Source: Eubacteriales bacterium
GTDB taxonomy: Bacteria > Bacillota > Clostridia > Christensenellales > UMGS416
NCBI GenBank assembly: GCA_028693155.1
Contig: JAQUVY010000008.1
Coordinates: 1 to 47,146, forward strand
Length of the DNA: 47,146 nucleotides
Reading direction: 5' to 3'
Positions 32,527 through 41,153 of this stretch are shown piece by piece (positions within the stretch are counted from its first letter, which is position 1; each line of letters starts with the position of its first letter). Under the pieces are notes generated by a model, which was given only the letters and a program-made list of their open reading frames with translations, had not been told where the DNA came from and searched no databases. The translations under genes and the position numbers were made by a program.

Positions 32527-32974
32527 GAGCCTTTTTAAACTTTTTTTGCCGGGCGCGTATTGTTTGCGGCAAACGGGGGATGATGGTAGAGAAGCCAAAC
32601 GGATCACCCGCCGCAAAACACGGGAAGCGCCTTTTTCAAAGCTCCATGCAGAGGTTGTTTTATCAGGAAGAACCATGTACCGGGCAAGAGAACCTGCATC
32701 AGCAGACTCAACGAAAAAAAGACGCGGGCACGTACCGATGAATTTTTCCAACGCGGAAGAAGCCATCTGTTCCATTGCCGGTTCGGTTGGCTTCTTTGTG
32801 TTTTTTTTATCAAGGCGCAGGCAAGCGACATAATTCGCCAGGATCGGACAAATATAGGGTTTATGTTTTCTTGTTTTTTGAGGACTCGTGCGCTAAAATA
32901 ACACCAGTTGCTTCAGTTTTTGTTGCGTTTTGCCCGGGATGCCGTGGTTCTGTCTGCGCGGGGTTTTCACAAGT
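32527..32974. other. Gene-poor AT-rich stretch with one terminator-like hairpin
   Basis: No coding frame here has a ribosome site, plausible composition or recognisable motif. The one clear structure is AAGAAGCCA (32757-32765) pairing with TGGCTTCTT (32788-32796), followed by GTGTTTTTTTT: an intrinsic terminator on the plus strand with no gene visible before it. It may be the leftover of a lost gene or end a small RNA. Confidence 0.5.
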
Positions 32975-35548
32975 ATGGACAAAAGTTATTTGCGGAAGAA
33001 TATTCGCTTGAGATGGGTTCTGGCGGGAATATGCATTCTGGCGGCCGGGGTTGTGCTGTCTTTTTGCTTTTTTGCCATCCGCAACGTAGACGAAAGCACC
33101 GACCAGCTGCGAACCCTTTATATGCAGTTGCAGCCGCGTTATCAAAAGATACAGACACTTTGCAATCTCATCAATAAAATGCAGAACACCTATCGCAAAA
33201 TGTACAATAACCCCGATGGCATGTTTGACCAGCGCTGGACGCTGCTCAAAGGATACATGCAGGACTGCAGGCTTCAGCTTGACGCCCTGATCGCCGATCA
33301 AACGGAGGACGCCGCGCTGCTGGAGGAGGTCAAGCTGGCCGTATGCACCCTGCAGCAGCAAATCCACGCGGAGTTGGAGCGGGGAAACGTATATTTACTG
33401 GATGGGCAGAATCACATCTCCTCTTTAAACGATAACCTTATGAAAAAGCTGGAAGCGCTGGAGCGGGAATCCTCCCTGGCCATCGACAAGGCGCTGGAAA
33501 GCAACGCGCATTACGCAAAGCAGAATATCAACAACAACATGGGTCTGGTTCTGATCATGTCGGTGTTGATGGTGTTCATCGTCGGCCTGATGGCTTTCCT
33601 TTTTTGGAACACCGCCAAGTGTTCCTATCAGGACGGGCTCATCCGGCGGATGGCCATGAGCAGCATAGATGAGGGCTTTTTTGTGGTCAATCCCCAGCAG
33701 GAAAAGGTTGAGTACATCAGTGAGCGCGTGGAAACCATTCTGGGCGTGCCGTCCAGTGTGGATCATCGGGGCTATTTGCAGTGGCGGGAATATTGCCGGG
33801 CGAGTGCCATCGAAAATACGGACATTGAGAAGCTTCTTGCCGCCCACGAGGAGGAAAGCGCTGAGCTGGATGTCTCCGCGGGAGAAGAAGGGCGGTGGAT
33901 CGGCCTGCATTTTTATCCGCTGACCTGGCCCTCGGGGCAAATGCGCTATGTTGTGAAGGTTGCCGACCAGACGCGGCGGCATATTGACCGGGAAAAGCTG
34001 GCCGATACGCTGCGGGACGCCATCGCCGCGACCAAGCAGACTGCGGAGCAGCTGTCCAGCCTGTGTCATGAGGTGCGCACGCCCCTTAACGGCGTGCTGG
34101 CCTTTGCCCGCCAGGCGAAGCGCTGCTCGGGGCAGCCGGAAAAGCAGCTGCAGGCCATCAGCAACATCGAAAGCTCTGCCGATTACCTTTTGCGGCTGAC
34201 CAAGGAAATGCTGCTCAGCGAAAAGATCCGTCAGGGGGATATGGAGCTGGTGAAGGAGGAGTTCCTTCCCGGTGCGCTGATCCGCGACGTGGCAAACCTC
34301 ATGGTGGTGCAGGTGAAAGCCAAGGATCAAAAGCTGATTGTAAACGTAAACGGCATCAGCGGGTATTGCGCGTGGGGCGATCCCCTGCGCTGCCAGCAGA
34401 TTCTTTTTAATCTTTTGTCCAATGCGGTGAAATTTGCGCCGGCAGGTGGTATAATTCAACTGACCGCAGAACTGACCCCCACCCAGGATGGGAATCTTCA
34501 TTTTGCCTTTTCCGTGCAGGATAACGGCATCGGGATGAGCGAATCCTTTCTGGAGAAGCTGTTTTTGCCCTTTACCCAGGAGGGTGACGCCTACACCCAG
34601 GCACAGGGCACCGGTTTGGGCATGAGCATTACCAAAACCCTGGTGGAGCAGATGGGCGGTTCGATCTCGGTGGAGAGCAAACTGGGCGAGGGGACGACCT
34701 TTTATGTGGAGCTGCACCTTGCGCTGGGAGCTTTGGTGCCCATCCCGCAGCTTGGCGTCTCGCCCCGGGTGCTGCTGCTGGATGATGATGTGCTGCGCGC
34801 CGGGCACACCCTGCGCAAGCTGATCGTCATGGGGGCTGCGGCAACCGGCGTAGGTGCGCAGGAGCAGCTGCAAGTGGAGCTGAGCCAGCGCAGGTATGAC
34901 GTCTGCATTTTGTGCGGGCGGGCATGCCAGAGCCCACAACGGGTGATAGAGCTTCTTCACGAGCAGGACGTTAAGGCGGTGTATGTTCCGCAGGCCTGGG
35001 CGCAGGAGCTCGAGGGAGCGGACGCATACCTGGACAGCGCGCTGCTGTATGCGGACGTTTACGCGGCGCTGTGTAAGGTTCTGGGCATCAAAGGCGAGCA
35101 GGCTCCTGCAGAGAAAATAACCCAAGATATGGTCGGGCGGCATATCCTTGTGGCAGACGACAACGCCGCCAGCCGTGACATCCTTTGCGATCTGCTGGCG
35201 CTGCGGGGCGCGGCTGCCCAGGGGATGCCCGACGGCACGAAGCTGCTGGAGGCGTATTGCCGCAGCGAGCAGGACGAGATCGATGCGGTTTTGCTGGATC
35301 TGCATATGCCCGGAGAGCTGAGCAGCTGGCAGACGGCGCTGGCCATTCGGGCCAGCCACCGCAGAGATGCGCGCAGACTGCCCATCATCGGCGTGACTGC
35401 GGGTGCCAGCCAGGAGGAATGTGCGCGCGCCATGCGCAGCGGCATGAACGCCTGCGTCATCAAACCCGTGGAAATGAAGGAGCTGTGCAAGCTGCTGATG
35501 GATTTATGGAACGAGGGAGAAGAGGATGGAAGAAAGATTTGCGGATGA
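32975..35548 (+). CDS. Hybrid sensor histidine kinase with degenerate and intact receiver domains
   Basis: 857 residues. TM1 (~13-34), an extracytoplasmic helical region of ~150 residues, TM2 (~189-211), a PAS-like region (~222-330), HisKA with His365 in SLCHEVRTPLNGVLAF, HATPase with N box NLLSNAVKFAP, G1 DNGIGM and G2 GTGLGMS (to ~585). Receiver 1 (~597-705) keeps LLLDDD but has Cys647 (ILCGRAC) where the phospho-Asp should be, so it is probably inactive. Receiver 2 (~722-850) is complete: ADDN, Asp775 in LLDLHMPG, Thr in GVTAG, Lys in IKPV. This is a BarA/RcsC-like relay needing an HPt protein, which is encoded next and overlaps by 23 bases. Start: ATG 32975; its ribosome site is weak and an upstream TTG at 32930 is possible. 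Confidence 0.9.
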   Translation: MDKSYLRKNIRLRWVLAGICILAAGVVLSFCFFAIRNVDESTDQLRTLYMQLQPRYQKIQTLCNLINKMQNTYRKMYNNPDGMFDQRWTLLKGYMQDCRLQLDALIADQTEDAALLEEVKLAVCTLQQQIHAELERGNVYLLDGQNHISSLNDNLMKKLEALERESSLAIDKALESNAHYAKQNINNNMGLVLIMSVLMVFIVGLMAFLFWNTAKCSYQDGLIRRMAMSSIDEGFFVVNPQQEKVEYISERVETILGVPSSVDHRGYLQWREYCRASAIENTDIEKLLAAHEEESAELDVSAGEEGRWIGLHFYPLTWPSGQMRYVVKVADQTRRHIDREKLADTLRDAIAATKQTAEQLSSLCHEVRTPLNGVLAFARQAKRCSGQPEKQLQAISNIESSADYLLRLTKEMLLSEKIRQGDMELVKEEFLPGALIRDVANLMVVQVKAKDQKLIVNVNGISGYCAWGDPLRCQQILFNLLSNAVKFAPAGGIIQLTAELTPTQDGNLHFAFSVQDNGIGMSESFLEKLFLPFTQEGDAYTQAQGTGLGMSITKTLVEQMGGSISVESKLGEGTTFYVELHLALGALVPIPQLGVSPRVLLLDDDVLRAGHTLRKLIVMGAAATGVGAQEQLQVELSQRRYDVCILCGRACQSPQRVIELLHEQDVKAVYVPQAWAQELEGADAYLDSALLYADVYAALCKVLGIKGEQAPAEKITQDMVGRHILVADDNAASRDILCDLLALRGAAAQGMPDGTKLLEAYCRSEQDEIDAVLLDLHMPGELSSWQTALAIRASHRRDARRLPIIGVTAGASQEECARAMRSGMNACVIKPVEMKELCKLLMDLWNEGEEDGRKICG

Positions 35549-35891
35549 AATGAAAGCCGCCGGTATTGATTTTCAGGAAGGCATGAGCAGGTTTTCCGAC
35601 AATCGTGAATTGTATATCAAATATTTGTACCGTTTTTGCGAGGATGAGGAGTACGACCGCATTCTGCTGCTGCTCCAGTCGGGCAAAAATGCGGAGGCCT
35701 CCGGGCATATCCACTCGCTCAAGGGGCTGGCGGCCAGCCTCAGCCTGAACGCCTTGCGGGACAGCTGCGCCACGCTGCAGGAGATGGTGGACGCCGGGCA
35801 GGACGTGCAGGAGGAGCTGGATCGGTTCCAGAGCGTGTTTGGGCAGACATTGGGGCTGCTTTTGCAGATGCTGCAGGAAGAACCCCAATAA
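35526..35891 (+). CDS. Histidine phosphotransfer (HPt) protein
   Basis: 121 residues, all-helical. The phospho-accepting His63 sits in HIHSLKGLAASL, matching the H-x-L-K-G HPt signature, with the following helix NALRDSCATLQEMVDAG as in other HPt four-helix bundles. It overlaps the hybrid kinase gene by 23 bases, so it almost surely carries phosphate from that kinase's second receiver onward. No response regulator with an output domain lies in the window, so the final target is elsewhere. Starts at ATG 35526 after GAGGGAGAAGAGG. Terminator follows. Confidence 0.9.
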   Translation: MEERFADEMKAAGIDFQEGMSRFSDNRELYIKYLYRFCEDEEYDRILLLLQSGKNAEASGHIHSLKGLAASLSLNALRDSCATLQEMVDAGQDVQEELDRFQSVFGQTLGLLLQMLQEEPQ

Positions 35892-35901
35892 ACGCAACGT
35901 G

Positions 35902-35931
35902 AAAAAAGCGCGGCAGACACCGCGCTTTTTT
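35902..35931 (+). terminator. Terminator after the HPt gene
   Basis: AAAAAAGCGCGG pairs perfectly with CCGCGCTTTTTT around six bases. Confidence 0.9.
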
Positions 35932-35968
35932 GTTGCGGCGGGCGCAAAAAAATCTTTTCAAGTGGGGC

Positions 35969-35998
35969 TTGCTATTCGCCCGGCAGTGTAGTACACTA
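35969..35998 (+). promoter_or_regulatory. Promoter of the amino-acid ABC operon with palindrome over the -10
   Basis: TTGCTA (35969-35974), 17-bp spacer, TACACT (35992-35997). AGTGTA-G-TACACT (35986-35998) is a perfect 13-bp palindrome covering the -10, a candidate repressor site. Confidence 0.65.
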
Positions 35999-36035
35999 TC
36001 ACTGCGCAATACTAAAGCGAATGGAGAGGGAGACT

Positions 36036-36875
36036 ATGAAAAGATTTGTAAAGCTGACCGCTGCCGTTATGACCCTGCTGCTGGTGGTTTTGTCCATGGC
36101 AGGCTGCAAGAGCGAAGCGGCTAAGAAGTATGTGGTGCTGGACGAAGCGCTGGAGGCGGAGCAGTACGGCATCGGCTTCCGCAACGGCGACATTGCTCTG
36201 GGTCTGGAAGTGCAGAAGCAGCTGGACACCATGGCCGCCGACGGTGCCTCCGCCAAGATCGCCGAGACCTGGTTCGGCACGGATAACCTGATCAAGGACG
36301 CGGCTTACCTGGAAGAGAGCGAAGCGCCGGCCGAGGACGATTCCCTGACCAAGGTGCTGGATAAGGGCAAGCTGGTCGTGGGTCTGGACGATAGCTTCCC
36401 GCCCATGGGTTTCCGCGACGAGGACAACAACATCGTGGGCTTTGACATCGACCTGGCCAAGGAAGTGTGCAAGCGCATGGGCGTGGAGCTGGTGCTGCAG
36501 CCCATCGACTGGGACGCCAAGGAGATGGAGCTGAACAGCGGCAAGATCGACTGCATCTGGAACGGCATGAGCATCGACGATGAGCGTCTGGCCAACATGT
36601 ACTTCACCAAGCCTTACATTGCCAACCGGCAGATCATCATTGTGCCCGAGGGCTCGTCCATCAAGACGATCGCCGATCTGGAGGGCAAAAAGGTGGGTCT
36701 GCAAAAGGGTTCCACCGCGCTGAGCGCCCTGACCAAGAACCCCATTTCCGAGAAGGTGACCTCCATCACCGAGCTGGCCGATAACGTCAGCGTGTTCCTG
36801 GAGCTGAAGGCCGGCCGCATTGACGCCTTTGTGGTAGACGAAGTCGTGGGCCGTTACATCATGACCAACAACTGA
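36036..36875 (+). CDS. Amino-acid ABC transporter binding lipoprotein, apparently circularly permuted
   Basis: 279 residues; signal with lipobox MAGC (Cys24). The family is SBP_bac_3 (cystine/glutamine-type): KLVVGLDDSFPPMGF, IVGFDIDLAKEV, IDCIWNGMSI, VGLQKGSTAL and FVVDEVV are all present. The order is unusual. Directly after the lipobox, residues ~31-82 (KYVVLDEAL, YGIGFR, ETWFGTD) are the segment that normally ends such proteins, and the chain then passes through an acidic linker (~83-106) into what is normally the start. The protein stops right after YIMTNN, where the moved segment would have followed. Length is near normal, so it is a rearrangement, not a duplication or truncation. A terminator-like hairpin after the stop and the permease/ATPase genes complete the operon. 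ATG 36036 is used (GGAGAGGGAG upstream). Confidence 0.9.
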   Translation: MKRFVKLTAAVMTLLLVVLSMAGCKSEAAKKYVVLDEALEAEQYGIGFRNGDIALGLEVQKQLDTMAADGASAKIAETWFGTDNLIKDAAYLEESEAPAEDDSLTKVLDKGKLVVGLDDSFPPMGFRDEDNNIVGFDIDLAKEVCKRMGVELVLQPIDWDAKEMELNSGKIDCIWNGMSIDDERLANMYFTKPYIANRQIIIVPEGSSIKTIADLEGKKVGLQKGSTALSALTKNPISEKVTSITELADNVSVFLELKAGRIDAFVVDEVVGRYIMTNN

Positions 36876-36893
36876 TTCCAAAAAATCAGCGGG

Positions 36894-36922
36894 CCCTCGG
36901 GCGTGTTCCGAGGGTCTGTTTT
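36894..36922 (+). terminator. Hairpin between binding-protein and permease genes
   Basis: CCCTCGG pairs with CCGAGGG around seven bases, then TCTGTTTTTT. Partial termination here would give more binding protein than permease. Confidence 0.75.
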
Positions 36923-36964
36923 TTGGCTTTGCGCGGGCTTTTCCGGCAGGGCGGGGAGGGTGAG

Positions 36965-37615
36965 ATGGATTATTTTTTGCAGCTGTGCGGCGCGCTGAGC
37001 GGCGGGCTGAAATATACGGTAGGGCTGTTTGCCATCACCATTGCGTGTTCGCTGCCGCTGGGGCTGGCGCTGGCTTTCCTGCGCGCAAGCGGCAACCGCT
37101 TTGTGCGCGGCATAACCGGCGGCTATGTTTGGCTGATGCGGGGCACGCCGCTGCTGCTACAGCTGTTTTTTTTCTATTTTGGCCTGACCTTTATTCCGGT
37201 TATCGGGAAATATCTGACCATGGAGCGCTTTCCCGCCGCCTGCGTGACCTTTGTGCTGAACTACGCCGCGTATTTCTGCGAGATCTTTCGCGGCGGGCTG
37301 CTCTCGGTGGATAAGGGGCAGCACGAGGCGGCGAAGGTGCTGGGCTTCTCGCGCTGGCAAACGACGCTGCGCGTGGTCATTCCGCAGATGCTGCGGGTGG
37401 CACTGCCGCCGGTCACCAACGAGGCCATTACTCTGGTGAAGGATACGGCGCTGGTTACCGCCATCGGCGTGACCGAGGTGCTGTACTTTGCCAAGTCCGC
37501 GGTCAACCGCGACGTCAACGTGCTGGCCTATGTGGTGGCGGCGGTGTTTTATCTGGTCATGACCTATGGGCTGACCCAGCTGTTTAAATATCTGGAAAAG
37601 CGCTTTAGCTTTTAA
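36965..37615 (+). CDS. Amino-acid ABC transporter permease (HisM/GlnP type)
   Basis: 216 residues with about five hydrophobic segments. The ATPase-contact loop EAAKVLGFSRWQTTLRVVIPQ is the EAA motif, and TPLLLQLFFFYFGL and NYAAYFCEIFRGG are typical of polar amino-acid permeases. Forms a homodimeric channel fed by the binding protein before it. GGGGAGGGTGAG precedes ATG 36965. The ATPase gene starts 12 bases after its stop. Confidence 0.94.
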   Translation: MDYFLQLCGALSGGLKYTVGLFAITIACSLPLGLALAFLRASGNRFVRGITGGYVWLMRGTPLLLQLFFFYFGLTFIPVIGKYLTMERFPAACVTFVLNYAAYFCEIFRGGLLSVDKGQHEAAKVLGFSRWQTTLRVVIPQMLRVALPPVTNEAITLVKDTALVTAIGVTEVLYFAKSAVNRDVNVLAYVVAAVFYLVMTYGLTQLFKYLEKRFSF

Positions 37616-37627
37616 GGGGGGGACAAG

Positions 37628-38371
37628 ATGGAGATGCTGCGAGCCGCGGGACTGTGCAAGTCCTTTGGCGAAGATGTGGTGCTGGAAAACGTCGATTTTT
37701 CGGTGGAGAAGGGCGAAACCGTGGCGGTGATCGGCTACTCCGGATCGGGCAAGAGCACCATGCTGCGCTGCCTGATCGACCTGGAGCGGGCGGACGCCGG
37801 CGACATCATTGTGGAGGGTGAGTATTTGATGAAGGGCGGCGTGTACGCGCCCGAAGTCGAGAAGCGGCGCATCTGCGCCCGCATGGGCATGGTGTTTCAA
37901 AGCTTCAACCTCTTTCCCCATGTCAATGTGCTCAACAACCTTATTTACGCGCCCATGTATGTAAAAAAAGAACCCAAGGCGCAGGCCGTCGCCCGCGCGC
38001 GGGAGCAGCTGACGCTGGTGGGGCTGGCGGACAAGGCGGACGCCATGCCGAACTCACTTTCAGGCGGGCAAAAGCAGCGCGTGGCCATCGCCCGGGCATT
38101 GATGATGCAGCCCGATGTGCTGCTGTTTGACGAGCCCACCTCCTCTTTGGATCCGCAGCTGACAGGAGAAGTGCTGGCGGTGATGAAAAAGCTGGCTGCC
38201 CAGCGCATGACCATGGTGGTGGTAACCCATGAAATGGGCTTTGCCAAGGAAGCGGCCGATCGCGTGGTCTTTATGGGCGATCACGGCATCTTGGAGCAGG
38301 GAACGCCGGCGGAGATGTTCGGCGCGCCCAAGGACCCGAGGGTGAAAAACTTTATCAGCAGCATTTTATAG
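37628..38371 (+). CDS. Amino-acid ABC transporter ATPase (GlnQ type)
   Basis: 247 residues. Walker [10 protein letters not shown] (residues ~36-44), Q-loop [10 protein letters not shown], signature LSGGQKQR, Walker [14 protein letters not shown]-loop VVTHEMGFA. The family usually couples uptake of cystine, glutamine or other polar amino acids. ATG 37628 follows GGGGGG. Completes the SBP-permease-ATPase set. Confidence 0.95.
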   Translation: MEMLRAAGLCKSFGEDVVLENVDFSVEKGETVAVIGYSGSGKSTMLRCLIDLERADAGDIIVEGEYLMKGGVYAPEVEKRRICARMGMVFQSFNLFPHVNVLNNLIYAPMYVKKEPKAQAVARAREQLTLVGLADKADAMPNSLSGGQKQRVAIARALMMQPDVLLFDEPTSSLDPQLTGEVLAVMKKLAAQRMTMVVVTHEMGFAKEAADRVVFMGDHGILEQGTPAEMFGAPKDPRVKNFISSIL

Positions 38372-38374
38372 GCG

Positions 38375-38406
38375 AAAAAGCGGAGCAGGGCTCCGCTTTC
38401 TTTTTT
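38375..38406 (+). terminator. Terminator of the amino-acid ABC operon
   Basis: AAAGCGGAG pairs with CTCCGCTTT around CAGGG, then CTTTTTT. Confidence 0.85.
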
Positions 38407-38461
38407 ATTTTTCGCGCCCGCCGGGTACAATACACCCATAACGAAAGGGGAGAGGCGACAG

Positions 38462-39223
38462 ATGAAACTGATCTCGTGGAACGTGAACGGCCTGCGGGCC
38501 TGCATGAAAAAAGGATTTCCCGATTTTTTGGACGCGGCGGACGCGGATGTGATCTGCCTGCAGGAGACAAAGATGCAGCCCGAGCAGGCTGATTTTGATT
38601 TTCCGGGCTATGAAATGTATTGGAACAGCGCGGTGCGGCGGGGCTATTCGGGCACGGCGGTTTTTACCCGCGTTTCCCCGAAAAACGTGACCTATGGAAT
38701 CGGCCCGGAGGAGCACGGAAAAGAAGGACGGGTCATCACGCTGGAATTTGACCGTTTTTTTCTGGTGAATGTCTATACCCCCAATGCCCAGCGTGATCTG
38801 GCGCGCCTGGAGTACCGTATGCGTTGGGAGGACGATTTTCGTGCCTACCTCAAGGAGCTGGAGCGGGAAAAGCCCGTGGTCGTTTGCGGCGATCTGAACG
38901 TGGCGCACGAGGAAATTGACCTGAAAAACGCCAAGGCCAACCGCGGCAACGCCGGGTTTACCGACGAGGAGCGCGCCAAGATGACCGAGCTGCTGGACGC
39001 GGGCTTTGCCGACACGTTCCGGGAGAAATATCCGCTGCTGACCGGCGCCTATTCCTGGTGGAGCTACCAGTTCAACGCCCGCGCCAACAACGCCGGGTGG
39101 CGCATCGACTACTTTTTGGTATCCCGGGCGCTGCTGCCGCAGGTGCAGGACAGCTTTATTTTGCCCGAGGTTCTGGGCAGCGATCATTGCCCGGTGGGGC
39201 TTCTGCTGCGGGAGGATGATTGA
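38462..39223 (+). CDS. xth: Exodeoxyribonuclease III (AP endonuclease)
   Basis: 253 residues of the ExoIII/APE1 family; cuts DNA at abasic sites in base excision repair. Catalytic and metal residues in order: Asn in WNVNGLRA (residue ~7), Glu in CLQETKM (~36), Tyr/Asn around [19 protein letters not shown] (Asp/Asn pair), and terminal GSDHCPVGL (Asp-His). Length as in Bacillus ExoA. ATG 38462 follows GGGGAGAGG. A TACAAT at 38426-38431 is a likely -10, with no good -35. Confidence 0.96.
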   Translation: MKLISWNVNGLRACMKKGFPDFLDAADADVICLQETKMQPEQADFDFPGYEMYWNSAVRRGYSGTAVFTRVSPKNVTYGIGPEEHGKEGRVITLEFDRFFLVNVYTPNAQRDLARLEYRMRWEDDFRAYLKELEREKPVVVCGDLNVAHEEIDLKNAKANRGNAGFTDEERAKMTELLDAGFADTFREKYPLLTGAYSWWSYQFNARANNAGWRIDYFLVSRALLPQVQDSFILPEVLGSDHCPVGLLLREDD

Positions 39224-39285
39224 CGGATATGCCAACGGGGTATACTTAAAAGCGGCGAAGCATCGCCGCTTTCAGGAGGCATACA

Positions 39286-40320
39286 ATGAGAAAAATTGCG
39301 TTTTATGATGCCAAACCGTATGACCGCGTTTGGTTTGATGCCCACGCGCCCGAATATGGCTTTGAGATGAAATATCTGGAGAACCGGCTGACCGCCGACA
39401 CGGCGGTGCTCAGCGCCGGGTGCGACGCGGCGGTGGCCTTTGTCAACGATACCGTCGACGCCGCGGCCCTGCAGGGGCTTTTTGACGGCGGTATACGGAT
39501 GCTGGCCATGCGCTGCGCGGGCTACAACAACATCGACTTTAAGGCGGCCTACGGCAAGATACACATTGCCCGCGTGCCTGCCTACTCGCCCTATGCCGTG
39601 GCCGAGCACGCCATGGCGCTGCTGCTGACGCTGAACCGCAAAACGCACCGCGCGTATATCCGCACTCGGGACTTCAATTTCAGCCTGAACGGGCTGACGG
39701 GCTTCGACCTGCACGGCAAGACCGTGGGCGTGGTGGGCACGGGGAAGATCGGGCGGGTGTTCATCGACATTTGCCGGGGCTTTGGCATGAACGTCATCGC
39801 CTACGATCCCTACCCCGCGCAGGATGCGTCCATTGGCTATGTATCGCTGGAGGAGCTTTGGGCGCAGGCGGATGTGATCTCCCTGCACTGCCCGCTGACC
39901 CGGGATACGCGCCATATGGTCAACGCCGCCTCGCTGGCACAGATGAAGAACGGCGTGGTGCTGCTCAACACCTCCCGCGGCGCGCTCATCGACAGCGAAG
40001 CGCTGCTGGAGGCCATCAAGACCAAAAAGGTGGGCGGCGCGGCGCTGGACGTGTACGAGGAGGAGAGTGAGGTCTTTTTTGAGGATTTCTCCAACACCAT
40101 CATCGCCGACGATGTGCTCAGCCGCCTCATTTCCATGCCCAATGTCATTGTCACCTCCCATCAGGCGTTTTTGACCAACGAGGCGCTGGAAAACATCGCG
40201 CTGACCACGCTGGAGAATCTGCGCCAGTATTTTGACGGCGATGAGATGAAAAACGAGATCTGCTACCAATGCCAGAAGAAGGGCACCTGCGACCGATCGG
40301 TCACCAAGCGCTGCTTCTGA
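39286..40320 (+). CDS. D-lactate dehydrogenase-like 2-hydroxyacid dehydrogenase
   Basis: 344 residues of the D-isomer 2-hydroxyacid dehydrogenase family, closest in pattern to fermentative LdhA (pyruvate to D-lactate with NADH). NAD motif VGTGKIGRVF near residue 149; catalytic Arg in NTSRGALIDSE, Glu in the ALDVYEEE region, His in VTSHQAFLTNEAL; substrate-side AMRCAGYNNID near residue 77. The C-terminal tail CYQCQKKGTCDRSVTKRCF adds four Cys beyond the usual end, which could bind a metal or sense redox state. AGGAGG upstream of ATG 39286. Single gene bounded by a bidirectional terminator. Confidence 0.9.
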   Translation: MRKIAFYDAKPYDRVWFDAHAPEYGFEMKYLENRLTADTAVLSAGCDAAVAFVNDTVDAAALQGLFDGGIRMLAMRCAGYNNIDFKAAYGKIHIARVPAYSPYAVAEHAMALLLTLNRKTHRAYIRTRDFNFSLNGLTGFDLHGKTVGVVGTGKIGRVFIDICRGFGMNVIAYDPYPAQDASIGYVSLEELWAQADVISLHCPLTRDTRHMVNAASLAQMKNGVVLLNTSRGALIDSEALLEAIKTKKVGGAALDVYEEESEVFFEDFSNTIIADDVLSRLISMPNVIVTSHQAFLTNEALENIALTTLENLRQYFDGDEMKNEICYQCQKKGTCDRSVTKRCF

Positions 40321-40326
40321 GCATCA

Positions 40327-40357
40327 AAGCGCCTGCCGAATATTTCGGCAGGCGCTT
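40327..40357. terminator. Bidirectional terminator between convergent genes
   Basis: AAGCGCCTGCCGAA pairs perfectly with TTCGGCAGGCGCTT around a three-base loop; no long T run on either side. Confidence 0.7.
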
Positions 40358-40372
40358 GTGTTTGAGATGGGC

Positions 40373-40987
40373 TCACTTGGTTTCTGCGGCGCAAAGATAG
40401 GTGCGGATCACATCCACCGACGCGTCCAGCCCGATGCGGCCGCTGTCCAGGCACAGGTGATAATTTTCCGCGCGTCCCCACTTTTTGCCCGAGTAGTAGT
40501 TGTAGTAGGTGGCGCGTCGCTTGTCCGTCTTGACCAGGGTAACCTCGGCCTTGCCCTGCGGCAGGCCGTACTGGCTGACCGCCCGCTCCATGCGCGCTTT
40601 CAGGTCGGCGTAAATAAAGACATTGACAACGTCGGGCTCTTCGCTGAGCACATAGTCGGCGCAGCGCCCCACGATGACACAGGGGCCTTGCTTGGCCAGG
40701 TCGCGAATGATGCCTGACTGGATCATGAACAGCTGATCGTTCAGGGGCAGGTTGGTAAAGCCGCTGGTGACGTTTCCGTCCATGGCGAGGGTATACAAAA
40801 GGCTGTTGCTGGCCTGCTCGTCCACGCTCTTGAAGATCTCCTCGTCGTAGCCGCTTTTCTTTGCGGCCAGGGTGATGAGCTCCTTGTCATAAAAAGGAAT
40901 GTCCAGAGCCTGGGCAAGCTTTTGCCCGATGAGCCGACCGCCGCTGCCGTACTGCCGACTGATGGTGATCACGGGTCTATTTGCCAT
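40373..40987 (-). CDS. Cytidylate kinase-like P-loop protein
   Basis: 204 residues of the Cytidylate_kin2 family. The opening VITISRQYGSGGRLIGQKLA is a modified P-loop (GSGGRLIG in place of the standard G-x4-GK-S/T), followed by IPFYDKELI. Later VIVGRCADYVL and the LID-like RRATYYNYYSGKKWG are family hallmarks. Members are often called cytidylate kinase-like; the substrate is not proven. ATG 40987 follows GGAGGGGG. Monocistronic, divergent from the alcohol dehydrogenase gene. Confidence 0.9.
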   Translation of the reverse strand: MANRPVITISRQYGSGGRLIGQKLAQALDIPFYDKELITLAAKKSGYDEEIFKSVDEQASNSLLYTLAMDGNVTSGFTNLPLNDQLFMIQSGIIRDLAKQGPCVIVGRCADYVLSEEPDVVNVFIYADLKARMERAVSQYGLPQGKAEVTLVKTDKRRATYYNYYSGKKWGRAENYHLCLDSGRIGLDASVDVIRTYLCAAETK

Positions 40988-41153
40988 GTTTCCCCCTCCG
41001 TTTCTGCGGTGAAGCCACCGGCGGAGCCGGGTTCCACCATTTTTTATTCGCAAGCGCGCCGCGCCTGGAAAAACAAAGGTTCTCTTATGCATAGTATACC
41101 ACCTCCCACGGCAAAATAACTTCATCGCACACTTGCGTTAGGGAGGTATTTTT

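Noticed and set aside
33425-35359. A 644-codon minus-strand frame opposite the hybrid kinase
   Set aside because: No motifs or ribosome site; kinase motifs on the plus strand are unambiguous.
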